NCBI GenBank assembly: GCA_001627865.1
Contig: LUQO01000052.1
Location: forward strand, 1-42,735
From: SAR324 cluster bacterium REDSEA-S27_B3
GTDB lineage: Bacteria; SAR324; NAC60-12
Direction of reading: 5' to 3'
Length of the DNA stretch: 42,735 bases
In this document: in pieces, positions 26,979 through 36,933 of the stretch
How positions within the stretch are numbered: the first letter of the stretch is position 1
Layout: every line of letters starts with the position of its first letter
Program-made: the position numbers and the translations under genes
Notes under the pieces: model-generated
The model's input: the letters and a program-made list of their open reading frames with translations, nothing else
What the model was told of the DNA's origin: nothing
Database searches by the model: none

Positions 26979-29387
26979 TCATGCCGCAGGCTGGGAACCC
27001 GAATCACTCGTCCAGGAAATATCAGACACATTAGTTTCCTGGTCTTTCAGCTCACCGGGATGTGCAACAAGAACCATCTCTAGGGCGTCTTTGACATTTT
27101 TTATCACAACTATATCCAGTCCATTTTTAATTTCTTCCGGAACTTCCACCAAATCCTTTTCATTCTCTTCCGGAATCAGAACAGTATCAAGAAGTCCTCT
27201 TTTTGCGGCAATAAGTTTCTCTTTTAAACTGCCGATTTCTGTTACATGCCCGCGCAAGGTGATTTCACCAGTCATGCCCACGTTATGCTTGACCGAGATT
27301 TTGGTGAAGCTGCTTATAATGGCCATGATTAGCGGAAGTCCCGCGGATGGTCCGTCCTTGGGAGTGGCGCCTTCCGGAAGATGAACATGCAAATCATTTT
27401 TTGCAAATAATTCCGGTTCAATGCCTAAATACTCTGAATTGCTGCGTACATAGGAAAAGGCAGCCTTGGCGGATTCCTGCATTACGTCTCCCAGTTTACC
27501 GGTCAAAACAACTTTTCCGGAACCGGGCATTAAACCGACTTCAATCAGAAGCAGCTCTCCGCCCATCGGTGTCACACCCAATCCCATCGCCACACCGATT
27601 TCGTTCTTTTCTTCACGCCGGTCACGTTCAAACTGAGGCACGCCAAGCAGTTCATGCACCAGTTTTGGAGTTACAACAGTTGCTTTTTTGCCTTTGGAAC
27701 GTACAAGACGAGTAACAACTTTTCTGCAGACTTTTCCAATTTCCCGCTCCAGGTTCCTCACACCTGCTTCACGCGTATAACCGTGAGTAATTTCTTCAAT
27801 CGCGGATTTTCGGAAACGCAGCTGCTTTTCTGTTAAGCCATGAAACTTGCGCTGCCTGGGAGTTAGAAACTGGGTGGCAATGTGCTGCTTTTCCATTTCT
27901 GTGTAACCAGTCAGATTGATTACTTCCATTCTGTCCAGCAGCGGACTGGTAATATTCTGTACACTGTTTGCCGTGCAAATGAAAAGCACATCAGACAAGC
28001 TGAATTCTACATCAAGATAATGATCGATAAAAGTATCATTTTGATCCGGATCAAGGACTTCAAGCATGGCCGCGGAAGGATCGCTGATGTTGCTTTGGTA
28101 AAGTTTATCAATTTCATCAATCAACATAACCGGATTTTTGCTTTTTGCTTTTCTGATTGACTGAATTATTTTTCCAGGCATAGCGCCAATATAGGTACGG
28201 CGATGTCCGCGAATTTCTGCTTCATCTCTTACTCCTCCAAGACTGATGCGAACAAAATTTCGTCCCAGCGCACGTGCCACTGACTGTGCGAGTGAAGTTT
28301 TTCCAACGCCGGGAGGACCTGTCAGACAAAGAATTGGACCTTTTAATTTCCCTTTGAGTGAGGCCACAGCTAGATATTCCACAATGCGTTCCTTGACTTT
28401 TTCCAAACCGTAATGATCTTCATCAAGAATCTGCTCTGCCTGTTTAAGGTCGAAATTATCATCTGTACGTATCTGCCATGGCATGGAAATTAACCACTCC
28501 AAATAATTTCTCACTACATTTGCTTCAGAGGACATTGGCGACATCATACGTAATTTTTTTAATTCCTTTTCTGCTTCAATTTCTACCTCTTCCGGCATTT
28601 TTGCTTCTTTGATTTGTTCAGCAATTTCGTCCATTTCTGCTTTTGGATCATCCATCTGACCAAGCTCTTTCTGGATATTGCGTAACTGATCATGAAGAAA
28701 ATCTTCTTTCTTGGTATCACTGAATTTATCCGAGGCTTCTTTTTTTAATTTATTTTCAAGCTGTGTGATTTTCATCTCACCACGCAAAATCTCCAGAACC
28801 TGCTGGATCCGGCTCCCCGGATTCAGGGTTTCCAATAGTTTTTGTTTCTGCTCATTGGGAATTTTCAACAAGGGCGCAGTCAAATCACTGACTGCCATAG
28901 AGTCCAGTTCCTTCAGCGAATTCAAAACTTCTTTACCCAGTTTAAGCTTGCGCTGGTCAGCATATTTTTTGAACAATTCACAAACAGTTTTGGCTGACTC
29001 CTCTATCTTTGCCTGATCAAAATCAAAGTCACTTTCCTCAACAGGCTGAACCTGTGCTAAATACTCCTTTTCCTCCAATTTTGTAGCCAGAAGTTTGCCT
29101 CTTCGATTTCCCTCAAAAAGAGCTTTTACAGTACCGTTTGGCAGTCGCATCACCTGGAGTACCCGGCCCAGCACACCTATTTCAAACAAATCACTCTCCT
29201 TCGGATTCTCTACCGATGCATCACGCTGAGTGACCACAAAAATTTCACGATCTCCGGAGAGAGCACGATCCAAAGCATCCATCGAGGCTTGACGTCCGAC
29301 AAAAAACGGAGCAGTTGCTCCGGGAAATACAATCTCCTCCCTCATCGGAAGCAGGGGCACAATCACAGGTTTTAGTTTTTCAGGCAT
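26979..29387 (-). CDS. lon: ATP-dependent protease Lon
   Basis: An 802-residue LonA serine protease that degrades misfolded and regulatory proteins in the cytoplasm. The N-terminal substrate-recognition domain starts with VIVPLLPMREEIVFPG. Walker A GPPGVGKTS is at about 357-365 and Walker B MLIDEIDK at about 421-428. The catalytic Ser is in PKDGPSAG (Ser681), with the Lys in GSLKEK (Lys722); the dyad in E. coli Lon is Ser679/Lys722. A coiled-coil-rich segment precedes the AAA+ module. It lies between the MFS gene and thrS in the same direction. No clear heat-shock promoter could be assigned. Confidence 0.97.
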   Translation of the reverse strand: MPEKLKPVIVPLLPMREEIVFPGATAPFFVGRQASMDALDRALSGDREIFVVTQRDASVENPKESDLFEIGVLGRVLQVMRLPNGTVKALFEGNRRGKLLATKLEEKEYLAQVQPVEESDFDFDQAKIEESAKTVCELFKKYADQRKLKLGKEVLNSLKELDSMAVSDLTAPLLKIPNEQKQKLLETLNPGSRIQQVLEILRGEMKITQLENKLKKEASDKFSDTKKEDFLHDQLRNIQKELGQMDDPKAEMDEIAEQIKEAKMPEEVEIEAEKELKKLRMMSPMSSEANVVRNYLEWLISMPWQIRTDDNFDLKQAEQILDEDHYGLEKVKERIVEYLAVASLKGKLKGPILCLTGPPGVGKTSLAQSVARALGRNFVRISLGGVRDEAEIRGHRRTYIGAMPGKIIQSIRKAKSKNPVMLIDEIDKLYQSNISDPSAAMLEVLDPDQNDTFIDHYLDVEFSLSDVLFICTANSVQNITSPLLDRMEVINLTGYTEMEKQHIATQFLTPRQRKFHGLTEKQLRFRKSAIEEITHGYTREAGVRNLEREIGKVCRKVVTRLVRSKGKKATVVTPKLVHELLGVPQFERDRREEKNEIGVAMGLGVTPMGGELLLIEVGLMPGSGKVVLTGKLGDVMQESAKAAFSYVRSNSEYLGIEPELFAKNDLHVHLPEGATPKDGPSAGLPLIMAIISSFTKISVKHNVGMTGEITLRGHVTEIGSLKEKLIAAKRGLLDTVLIPEENEKDLVEVPEEIKNGLDIVVIKNVKDALEMVLVAHPGELKDQETNVSDISWTSDSGSQPAA

Positions 29388-29497
29388 TTTTTTATTAAGT
29401 GTTCAGGTTTCTGTTTAGCAGTTTTAATTCTTCAGCATCCAGGCAATTCTTCAGTCTTATGCTGAATGAAGAAAAATATTTAATTATTGCATCATAG

Positions 29498-30703
29498 TTA
29501 TTTAATACTTTTTTCAGGGTTTGTAAATGACAGAGTTAAATAGAAAAACCACATTTCAGCCAGCGCAATCAGCAAAAGGAAGATGTAAAAATGATCCAGA
29601 TAAAGCGCGCCGGCAACAGTCGCGCCGGCAAAATGTCCGAAAAATTGCGCGAAGTTATAAACTCCCATTGCTGTTCCTTTTGTTTCCGCGGTTGTGGCAC
29701 GAGTTACAAGTGAAGGGAAAATTGGCTCAAAAACATTAAAGCCCATAAAAAAGAAAAATAGTGCTGCCACAAACCACAACAGCAACTGCTGCTGCTGTCC
29801 AAAACCCATGGCTGCAACTGATAACAACAGCAGCATAATTCCAAAGAGCATCACTTCACGAAAACGATTCCTGACTTCCGCAAAAATTGCTGCCAGAACC
29901 ATGACCAACGCTCCCGCAAGCATCATCGGCAGGTATATCTTCCACATCTCGGCGCGTTCATAACCGTGCTTGATCAGAATCATCGGTATCAGGAAAAATG
30001 TGGATGAAAGCCCCGCGCCACAAACAAATCCCCCCCAGCAAATGGTACGCAAAGAAGGAACCTGCCAAACTGTTCCCGTCATTTTAAGGAAAGAAGTGTT
30101 TTTCGGAATCAGTGGGATTGCCTCCGGATTCGGAACCGTGGTCTGCACAAGCACCAAACTGACTACGGAAAAAATTGCTATCATTCCGAACATTCCACTC
30201 AACCCCAACCACTCCCCCAGAAACGGAGCAATTATAAAGGCAATCGCAAAGGCAGCACCAACACTTATACCCAATGCCGCGTTGGCACGTGTTCTGACTT
30301 CCGGACGTGTCAAATCCGCGACCAAAGCAAACACAGTTGAACTGATTGCTCCGGTACCTTGAAGAAAACGGGCAATAATCATCATGTAAATTGAATCCGT
30401 ATAAGCGGCAAGCACGTTCCCAATAATGAACAATCCCAAACCGATCATAATTACTTTTTTTCGCCCGACGCGGTCACTCCACATTCCAAACGGAAGCTGA
30501 AGCAACCCCTGTGTTAAACCATAAGCGCCAAAGGCTACTCCAATCAGAAACGGTGTTGCCTCTTCCAAATCCAAAGCAAGTACGCTGAAAACCGGCAGCA
30601 GCAGAAAAATGCTGAACATCCTGAAAAAAAGAATCCCACTCAAACTGTAAATGCTTCTTTTTTCCGTGTAAGTGAAAATCGGGGTTTTAGCGGTTTCGCT
30701 CAT
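29498..30703 (-). CDS. MFS transporter, YajR-like
   Basis: A 401-residue major facilitator with twelve predicted helices. The motif-A loop is GMWSDRVGRKKV between helices 2 and 3, and motif-C-like Gly/Pro-rich sequence is in helix 5. The start FFRMFSIFLLLPVFSVLAL and LQLPFGMWSDRVGRK resemble the YajR group of drug/proton antiporter-type MFS proteins, but the soluble C-terminal YAM domain of E. coli YajR is missing. The substrate is unknown. It is the first gene of a minus-strand run with lon and thrS, and diverges from the mfd cluster. Confidence 0.88.
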   Translation of the reverse strand: MSETAKTPIFTYTEKRSIYSLSGILFFRMFSIFLLLPVFSVLALDLEEATPFLIGVAFGAYGLTQGLLQLPFGMWSDRVGRKKVIMIGLGLFIIGNVLAAYTDSIYMMIIARFLQGTGAISSTVFALVADLTRPEVRTRANAALGISVGAAFAIAFIIAPFLGEWLGLSGMFGMIAIFSVVSLVLVQTTVPNPEAIPLIPKNTSFLKMTGTVWQVPSLRTICWGGFVCGAGLSSTFFLIPMILIKHGYERAEMWKIYLPMMLAGALVMVLAAIFAEVRNRFREVMLFGIMLLLLSVAAMGFGQQQQLLLWFVAALFFFFMGFNVFEPIFPSLVTRATTAETKGTAMGVYNFAQFFGHFAGATVAGALYLDHFYIFLLLIALAEMWFFYLTLSFTNPEKSIK

Positions 30704-31161
30704 TAATATATTTAGTGTTCCAGTTCGTACCTCCTTTTATCGAGGAAAACAAATAATAAACATTTGAATTATGACAACCTCAGTCCTTAAACTCAAGTTT
30801 TTGAGCTATCAACACGGTGCGGCATAATGATTTTCAACTTTTGTCCGAACCATAAACACAATCTCAGCTGGCGGACTTTCCGGCTTACTTTATCTGTTTG
30901 AGCTGAGGATAAACTTTTTGTGGCCATCAAAACAGGAATCTCAGAGATCATTTAACAGTTTGCCGCTTCCAGACAATTCAGGGACAAAAAATATATTTAT
31001 CAGCAATAATGAGAATTAAAACTTGATTCAAATCTTTGCTTATCCTAAGTTTGATGAATAAGTAAAAAGTCAATATGATCCCTCACCTAAATTGCTAATT
31101 TGGGTGAGGGGTCATTCCAGCTTACGCGAAAATGGCAACTTTTTACTAAACCTTCAACTAA
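30704..31161. other. Divergent intergenic region with a long hairpin
   Basis: This region separates the minus-strand MFS gene from the plus-strand mfd cluster. Apart from the long inverted repeat at 31077-31113 I see no gene. Promoters for both directions should lie here, but none stood out. Confidence 0.6.
31077..31113. repeat. 17-bp-stem hairpin upstream of the mfd cluster
   Basis: Bases 31077-31093 pair with 31097-31113 in a 17-bp stem containing two G/T wobble pairs, around the 3-nt loop GCT; the outer arms are GATCCCTCACC and GGTGAGGGGTC. The hairpin lies about 50 bp before the small ORF at 31162. No terminator-like T-tract follows directly in either direction. Its near symmetry suggests a mobile palindromic element or an RNA regulatory hairpin. 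Confidence 0.75.
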
Positions 31162-31377
31162 ATGACTGACGAAAATATCTCCAGTGTCATTGTGAACATC
31201 CATGGCTTGTTGGGAGAGCAGGATGGTATCCAAATTGAGTTTGAAGAAGAACTTCTTGTAGAGGAAGGACAATTTGTTCTTGATGATGTCAGTTACGAAA
31301 TTGTCCGGATCATAAATGAAGATGTTGAGTTTCCTTTGGTTTATGTTGTAGTACTCGATATTCTCAGCCAGACTTGA
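31162..31377 (+). CDS. Small acidic protein, 71 aa, upstream of mfd
   Basis: An unrecognised 71-residue acidic protein rich in Val, Ile, Glu and Asp, with alternating pattern suggesting beta strands (SSVIVNIHGLL, GIQIEFEEELLVEEGQF, PLVYVVVLDIL). No signal peptide or membrane helix. Its composition and the 34-bp spacing to mfd in the same direction favour a real gene. The opposite-strand frame over the same bases looks like a shadow. No clear Shine-Dalgarno precedes the ATG. Confidence 0.5.
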   Translation: MTDENISSVIVNIHGLLGEQDGIQIEFEEELLVEEGQFVLDDVSYEIVRIINEDVEFPLVYVVVLDILSQT

Positions 31378-31411
31378 TGTTTGATCACAGCCTGGATTTC
31401 TCCCCTTAGTC

Positions 31412-34400
31412 ATGCCTTTCTCACTTCAGCAAATCCTTAAAAATATAAATTCAGACTCCTCCCCGGTTGAACTGCATGGACTCGCGGGATCAAGCAAAGC
31501 GCTTGTACTTTCCATGCTCAGCAAAACTTCCTCGCAGTCTTCGAAAAAAATTACTCCTCTTGTTGTAGTATGCGAGTCTTTTGATATAGCTGAAGTACTC
31601 CTGAGCGACATCTATTATTTTTTTGGAAAAGAAGGCGTATATTTTTTCCCTTTCTGGGATGTGCTGCCTTACGACAATTTTTCTCCGCACAAAGGGTTAG
31701 TCGCACAGCGTTTTCAGACACTTGAGGCGTTACTTAATCAACATGTACGTATCCTGATCACCACTCCCAACGCGCTTATGCAGCGTTTTCTGCCTCGTGA
31801 AGATTTTCAAAAAAACACTATTTCATTTACAAATGGTTTTGAAGCAAGTCCGGATGAAATCAGTCAGCAGCTGCTTTATTCCGGATACATTCAGGTTGAT
31901 GTTGTTGAAGACCTGGGAGAATTCAGTACACATGGCGGCATTCTGGACGTTTTTCCGTTGAACAAGGAAAAACCGGTGCGCATAGAATTTTCTGATAATT
32001 CTAAAATTTCATACCTCAAACAGTTTGATATTCAAACTCAGCACACAGATCAAACTGAGTTGGAATCATTAAAAATACTTCCGGCGTGTGAAATTCTTTT
32101 TAATCAGGATAATATCCAGTATGCCCGCCGGACTCTGCCGACGTTCCGCAAGGAATGCAGTCCGGAAGTATTGCAGCGATTAAGACAGAGTTTAAAAAAA
32201 AGCGAGGGATTCCCCGGAATTGAATCTCTGTCCCCTCTATTTTACCCAAAACTGGAAACGCTTTTTGACTACATCCCTGCAGAGTATTTGCTTGTTGTAG
32301 ATGAAGAAAAACAAGTCAATGAACGTGCTGAAAGCTTTTACCAGGAAGTGTTCATGGAATATGAACTCAGCTTACAACAAAACAAACTGACGCTCTCACC
32401 GGAATCATTATTTTTAACCCACAGAGAACTGCAGAATGAGCTAAATCAATCTGTACAATCGGTTTTCAGTTCAATTAATTTATACAAGACAGCAGCACGT
32501 CCGGTGCATCAGCTTCAATTTGTGGAAAATAAATCTTTACGTCAACAATTCGAAAGCACAAAATCAACTTCTGCGGTCGGTCACATGGTACAACTGCTTC
32601 AAAAATGGCAGAGCTCCGGAACACTGATTTTACTGAGCGCGAAAAACCAGACACATGCGGACAGTTTTCAGCAGCTGCTGGATGATTTAGGTGTGGAAAG
32701 TACAGTAGCGGGGGATCAGCTGAGTCCCAAAACATGTCCATGGCTTGAGTGGCTGGAAAACAGCAATGCTGATCATCAGTCAGACTCGGTCCCGATTTTA
32801 ACCGGAAATGTTTCTTCCGGTTTCAGAAAACTTGATAAGCAGGGGAAGACACTTTTTGTTTTGCTGACTGAGGAAGAAGTTTTCGGTGAAAAAACACGCA
32901 ACAGAAGATTGCAGCGCACACAAGTTCACCAGACCGCAGGAAGCCTGGATGATTTGAGGGAAGGAGATCATGTTGTTCATCTGGATTATGGAATTGGATG
33001 CTATCAGGGCCTGCAGAAAATTTCCGCAGGAGGCAGCCAAAACGAATTCATGAGGCTGGTTTACGCGCGGGATGAAAAAGTATATGTTCCTGTAGATAAA
33101 TTCCATCTTGTTCAGAAATATGTGAACGCCGACGGAATCACACCAAAATTGAGCAAGCTTGGAGAAAAAGCATGGAAAAAAACCCGCAGCAAAGTCGCCA
33201 AAACTGTGGAGGATATTGCGGAAGAACTGGCTGATATTTATGCCGAACGCAAAGCCCGCAAGGGTTTCGCCTTTGATCCGGACGATCTTGAGATGCAACA
33301 ATTTGAGCTGCGCTTCGCCTTTGAAGAAACCCGTGATCAGCTTGATGTGATAAGCTCCGTCAAGGAAGACATGGAAAGGGAAACGCCTATGGACAGGCTC
33401 GTTTGCGGGGATGTTGGATTTGGCAAAACTGAGATTGCCATGCGTGCCGCCTTCAAGGCTGTTCAGCAGGAAAAACAGGTCGCGATTCTTGTTCCTACCA
33501 CAATTCTCGCTCAGCAGCATTTTGAGACTTTCAGCCGACGTTTTGAGGACACCCCTTTTATCATCGAAGTCATCAGCCGCTTTCGCACTGTTGCTGAACA
33601 GAATAAAATTATTAAACGTATGCATGAAGGAAAAATAGATGTGATTATTGGAACACACCGGCTGCTCTCCACAGATGTGAAATTCAAGGATTTAGGATTG
33701 CTTGTTGTGGATGAAGAACAGCGATTCGGCGTGAAGCACAAGGAAAAAATCAAACGCTTCAGGGCCGCGGTTGACATACTGACACTTTCCGCCACCCCAA
33801 TTCCACGCACACTTCATATGTCTCTAATGGGAATAAGGGATCTTAGTCTGGTTAATACACCTCCCGCGGACCGCAGAGCTGTGCGAACCAGATTGCTTCC
33901 TGCTAATGATTATATTATTCAGGAAGCAGTCAGTAGGGAAATACGGCGTGGCGGACAGGTTTATATAGTTCATAACCGTATCGAATCAATTTATGAGTAC
34001 GGACGTTATCTCGAGATGATTTTGCCTAATGTGCGCATTGTCATCGGACATGGTCAAATGAGAGAAGAACGCCTGGAAAAAGTGATGTTCGAATTTGTTG
34101 AGGGAAACTTTGATGTCCTGCTCTCCACTACAATTATTGAGTCCGGACTTGATATTCCAAAAGCTAATACGATCATTATTAATAACGCCCATTATTTCGG
34201 GCTGTCTCAGCTCTATCAGCTGCGGGGAAGAGTCGGACGCAGCAACGTGCAGGCCTATGCCTATTTACTGGTTCCATCTGATTTAATTTTAAGCGGAGTC
34301 GCTCATGAACGGCTGAATGTCCTGCAGGAACTGAACGACCTTGGCGCGGGATTCAAAGTTGCTTCGAGGGATCTGGAAATCAGAGGTGCTGGGAATCTGC

Positions 34401-34957
34401 TTGGTTCAGAGCAGTCCGGACAGATAGCCAGTGTGGGACTGGAACTTTACACCCAAATGGTGGATAAAGCAGTGAAAAAACTGCGTCAAACTGAATCCGG
34501 ATTATCGGTGGAAGAGATCCAGGTTAAGCTGAATCAGATTGATCAGCTGATTCCTGAATCCTACATAAGCAGCAACAACCAGCGACTGTCTCTCTATAAA
34601 GCAGTAGGAACTTTGCCAACAAAGGAAGACCTATGGGAATTCCGTAACGGAATTGAAGACCGTTTCGGGATGCTTCCGGAATCTGTGCTGAATATCTTCA
34701 GGCAGGCGGAAATACGCCTGTGGGGACAGCTACATGGAGTACAGAAGATTGAACACGAATGCAACCGTTTGAGGCTGCAGGTTAAGGACACTGCCAGGCT
34801 CAATCATGACAAACTTGTTGAATGGCTCTGTGATCATAAATCAAAATTAAAATATACTCCGGAAAACACACTTGATCTTAATGAAGTACCCCCTGAGATG
34901 CCTGCAATTCTCAGCAGGCTGAAACAATTGGAACAGGTTTTTAACGTGAACAGCTGA
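31412..34957 (+). CDS. mfd: Transcription-repair coupling factor Mfd
   Basis: An 1181-residue Mfd (E. coli 1148), which removes stalled RNA polymerase at DNA lesions and recruits UvrA. The N-terminal UvrB-like module is at about 1-350. The RNA polymerase-interacting domain begins near residue 505 with EGDHVVHLDYGIGCYQGL. The RecG-like helicase motor follows: Walker A CGDVGFGKTE, the DEEQ box in VVDEEQRFGV, TLSATPIPRTLHM, and the C-terminal helicase half with STTIIESGLDIP and QLRGRVGRS. The TRCF C-terminal domain ends it. The stop overlaps the ATG of the next gene (TGATG). Confidence 0.97.
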   Translation: MPFSLQQILKNINSDSSPVELHGLAGSSKALVLSMLSKTSSQSSKKITPLVVVCESFDIAEVLLSDIYYFFGKEGVYFFPFWDVLPYDNFSPHKGLVAQRFQTLEALLNQHVRILITTPNALMQRFLPREDFQKNTISFTNGFEASPDEISQQLLYSGYIQVDVVEDLGEFSTHGGILDVFPLNKEKPVRIEFSDNSKISYLKQFDIQTQHTDQTELESLKILPACEILFNQDNIQYARRTLPTFRKECSPEVLQRLRQSLKKSEGFPGIESLSPLFYPKLETLFDYIPAEYLLVVDEEKQVNERAESFYQEVFMEYELSLQQNKLTLSPESLFLTHRELQNELNQSVQSVFSSINLYKTAARPVHQLQFVENKSLRQQFESTKSTSAVGHMVQLLQKWQSSGTLILLSAKNQTHADSFQQLLDDLGVESTVAGDQLSPKTCPWLEWLENSNADHQSDSVPILTGNVSSGFRKLDKQGKTLFVLLTEEEVFGEKTRNRRLQRTQVHQTAGSLDDLREGDHVVHLDYGIGCYQGLQKISAGGSQNEFMRLVYARDEKVYVPVDKFHLVQKYVNADGITPKLSKLGEKAWKKTRSKVAKTVEDIAEELADIYAERKARKGFAFDPDDLEMQQFELRFAFEETRDQLDVISSVKEDMERETPMDRLVCGDVGFGKTEIAMRAAFKAVQQEKQVAILVPTTILAQQHFETFSRRFEDTPFIIEVISRFRTVAEQNKIIKRMHEGKIDVIIGTHRLLSTDVKFKDLGLLVVDEEQRFGVKHKEKIKRFRAAVDILTLSATPIPRTLHMSLMGIRDLSLVNTPPADRRAVRTRLLPANDYIIQEAVSREIRRGGQVYIVHNRIESIYEYGRYLEMILPNVRIVIGHGQMREERLEKVMFEFVEGNFDVLLSTTIIESGLDIPKANTIIINNAHYFGLSQLYQLRGRVGRSNVQAYAYLLVPSDLILSGVAHERLNVLQELNDLGAGFKVASRDLEIRGAGNLLGSEQSGQIASVGLELYTQMVDKAVKKLRQTESGLSVEEIQVKLNQIDQLIPESYISSNNQRLSLYKAVGTLPTKEDLWEFRNGIEDRFGMLPESVLNIFRQAEIRLWGQLHGVQKIEHECNRLRLQVKDTARLNHDKLVEWLCDHKSKLKYTPENTLDLNEVPPEMPAILSRLKQLEQVFNVNS

Positions 34958-35709
34958 TGGATGTCTCAAAAAAAGAAAACTTACAACCTGAAAAATGGTT
35001 GAAAGAGGAAGCATCCTTCCAGCTTGAGAAGATCATCGCTGCCTTGAATGCAGCTCACACAATGCCTTTTAAATGCTTGTGGCTGGAAAAGGAATCAGGC
35101 AGGACTTATCTGGAATTGTTAAAGGAAATGGAGTCAATGCTGTTGCTGATCTGGAGCCGCCTGGAAAATGATAACATCTCTAAAATCGAGCAACAGGTGC
35201 TGGTCTGGTACGGCAAACAAAAACGTTCCCAAAAAAATATATTTTGCAGCTATTATCAACTGCATGAACAGTTAACTGAGTTTGGCAATTCACCTGAAGC
35301 GCAGACATTTGGATTGTCAGGGACATGGAGTAATTATCTGTTATTTGTGATGACGGTTGTACCAAACATTTTTTCAAAGGCAGCATCTGGAAAAATTTCT
35401 TTGCCTTCCGCGGAACGTGAAAAATTCGCATCCCTGTTTTTAAGTAAAATGCAAATGATTCACAGGGCAGAACCCCATCAAATATGCACAGATTTTTTTA
35501 CCTGGATTTCACCGTTTACTCAGGAAAGTGTTTTCCTTCCAGCCTGTGAGGATGCCGATTCCCAGCAAACAAAATTTACAGCATTTAATGACTTCCGTAA
35601 AGAACTGATCCAAACTAATAAGTGGAATTTGCTCAATGAAATGTATCTTAATGTTCTGGATGAGCTTGCAGAAAAAAGGAATGAACTGCATGAGGTGGGA
35701 AAAGACTGA
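34957..35709 (+). CDS. Uncharacterised protein coupled to mfd
   Basis: A 250-residue, mostly helical protein that I do not recognise. It is acidic to neutral and has no signal peptide or obvious membrane helix, apart from a moderately hydrophobic SNYLLFVMTVVPNIF around residue 125. The ATG shares one base with the mfd stop codon, so it is translated with Mfd and may act in the same process or simply share its transcript. It converges with hisC. Confidence 0.65.
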   Translation: MDVSKKENLQPEKWLKEEASFQLEKIIAALNAAHTMPFKCLWLEKESGRTYLELLKEMESMLLLIWSRLENDNISKIEQQVLVWYGKQKRSQKNIFCSYYQLHEQLTEFGNSPEAQTFGLSGTWSNYLLFVMTVVPNIFSKAASGKISLPSAEREKFASLFLSKMQMIHRAEPHQICTDFFTWISPFTQESVFLPACEDADSQQTKFTAFNDFRKELIQTNKWNLLNEMYLNVLDELAEKRNELHEVGKD

Positions 35710-35847
35710 AGCAGAATACACAGGAGACCAACGTTAAAATCTAGTCGTCCCTGGCAATTTTTTCCATCCTTGGAAAACGGTGGCCTCCCGTGTGGTTCCT
35801 TCATAAGAATCTGCGTACATGCAATATCCTCACCAATTAGCCATTTT

Positions 35848-36912
35848 TTATCTGCTGTTTAAATACCGGCTGAAGACATCCATAAAACGCTGCATGTCCG
35901 GCATCATCCTCAGGCTCATGCGAAAAGTGTGTGCTATTGGCGGACGCATTGGCCGGACAAGAATTTTATTCTCCATCAGATACTTGCATGCCTGCTGAGC
36001 ATCACATGGTTCAACCAGCATGAAATTTGCCGTGCTTGAAAAATATCTTACCTGGTTTTCATTAAAAAATTTTTCGATCGCAGGTTTGCAATCATCCATC
36101 AGGTGCCTTACCATTTTTTGCCAGTGTTCAGGTTGATCCAGCTGCTCGTGTGCCGCAATTACAGCGACTACATTCACATCATAAGGACCGCGTATTTTCT
36201 GCAGTTCTATAATGTAGTCCGGAGCCGCTATCACGTAACCCAAACGTAGGCTCGGCAAAGCAAGCGCTTTGGAAAAAGTCCTGATCACAATCAAATTTGG
36301 ATAGCTGGACAACAGCGGCACACAGGTTTCTCCGGTAAATTCGTAATATGCTTCATCAACAAGCACCGGAATGTCCGGAAATGATTTAAGCAAATCCTCA
36401 ATCTGCTCCAATGAAACGGATGTTCCTGTGGGATTATTTGGATTGATCACCACAATCAGGCGGGTTTTTGCGTTTACTGATTCTTTCAATTCCTTGTGCG
36501 GGAATTGAAAATTTTTGGGGAATTGCGGTCCCGCCACACAACATCCAATTGTTCCGGCCACCTGGTTATACATCTGGAAACCTGGCTGCACCATGGCCAC
36601 TTCCTGACCGCTTTCCAGTAAGCTCCTCAATATGATGTCAATTGCCTGGTCTGAACCATTCGTAAGCAGCAGGTTTTCGGCAGGAACACCTGCATACTCA
36701 CTCAGCTTTTCAAGGAAATCACCATAAATGGGATAGGCATGAACATGGGTGTTCAGAAACGCGGATATATTTTTAATTACTTCCGGAGGCGGAGGGAGGG
36801 GAGATTCATTGAAATCCATCAGCATATATGCTTCCGGATCACGGTTTTCTAGAGGAGGTTTGTAGGGACTCATCCGGGAAATTGCTTCCCGTACCTTTAT
36901 GGAATGCTTCAT
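35848..36912 (-). CDS. hisC: Histidinol-phosphate aminotransferase family
   Basis: A 354-residue fold-type I PLP aminotransferase of the HisC family, which converts imidazole-acetol phosphate and glutamate to histidinol phosphate. Visible features are LMDFNESPLPPPP, LLLTNGSDQAIDII (cofactor phosphate contact), NPNNPTGTSV, the DEAYYEF aspartate and tyrosine, the PLP lysine in TFSKALALPSLRLGY, and the substrate-binding C-terminal arginine in FRMSLRM. The length is typical. No other his gene is adjacent, so a related role on aromatic or other amino acids cannot be excluded. It lies 21 bp after a stand-alone RAM-domain gene, probably in one operon. Confidence 0.87.
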   Translation of the reverse strand: MKHSIKVREAISRMSPYKPPLENRDPEAYMLMDFNESPLPPPPEVIKNISAFLNTHVHAYPIYGDFLEKLSEYAGVPAENLLLTNGSDQAIDIILRSLLESGQEVAMVQPGFQMYNQVAGTIGCCVAGPQFPKNFQFPHKELKESVNAKTRLIVVINPNNPTGTSVSLEQIEDLLKSFPDIPVLVDEAYYEFTGETCVPLLSSYPNLIVIRTFSKALALPSLRLGYVIAAPDYIIELQKIRGPYDVNVVAVIAAHEQLDQPEHWQKMVRHLMDDCKPAIEKFFNENQVRYFSSTANFMLVEPCDAQQACKYLMENKILVRPMRPPIAHTFRMSLRMMPDMQRFMDVFSRYLNSR

Positions 36913-36933
36913 TTCCGGAGCTGACAGCTGTTT

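Noticed and set aside
26599..27384. Plus-strand frame of 261 aa spanning the thrS/lon junction
   Set aside because: It runs antisense to two well-supported genes.
29431..29466. Inverted repeat TTCAGCAT/ATGCTGAA between MFS and lon
   Set aside because: The 20-nt spacing and lack of a T-tract make both a terminator and an operator claim unsupported.
31087..31413. Minus-strand 108-aa frame opposite the small ORF before mfd
   Set aside because: It lies antisense to a better coding candidate, crosses the hairpin, and shows no family features.
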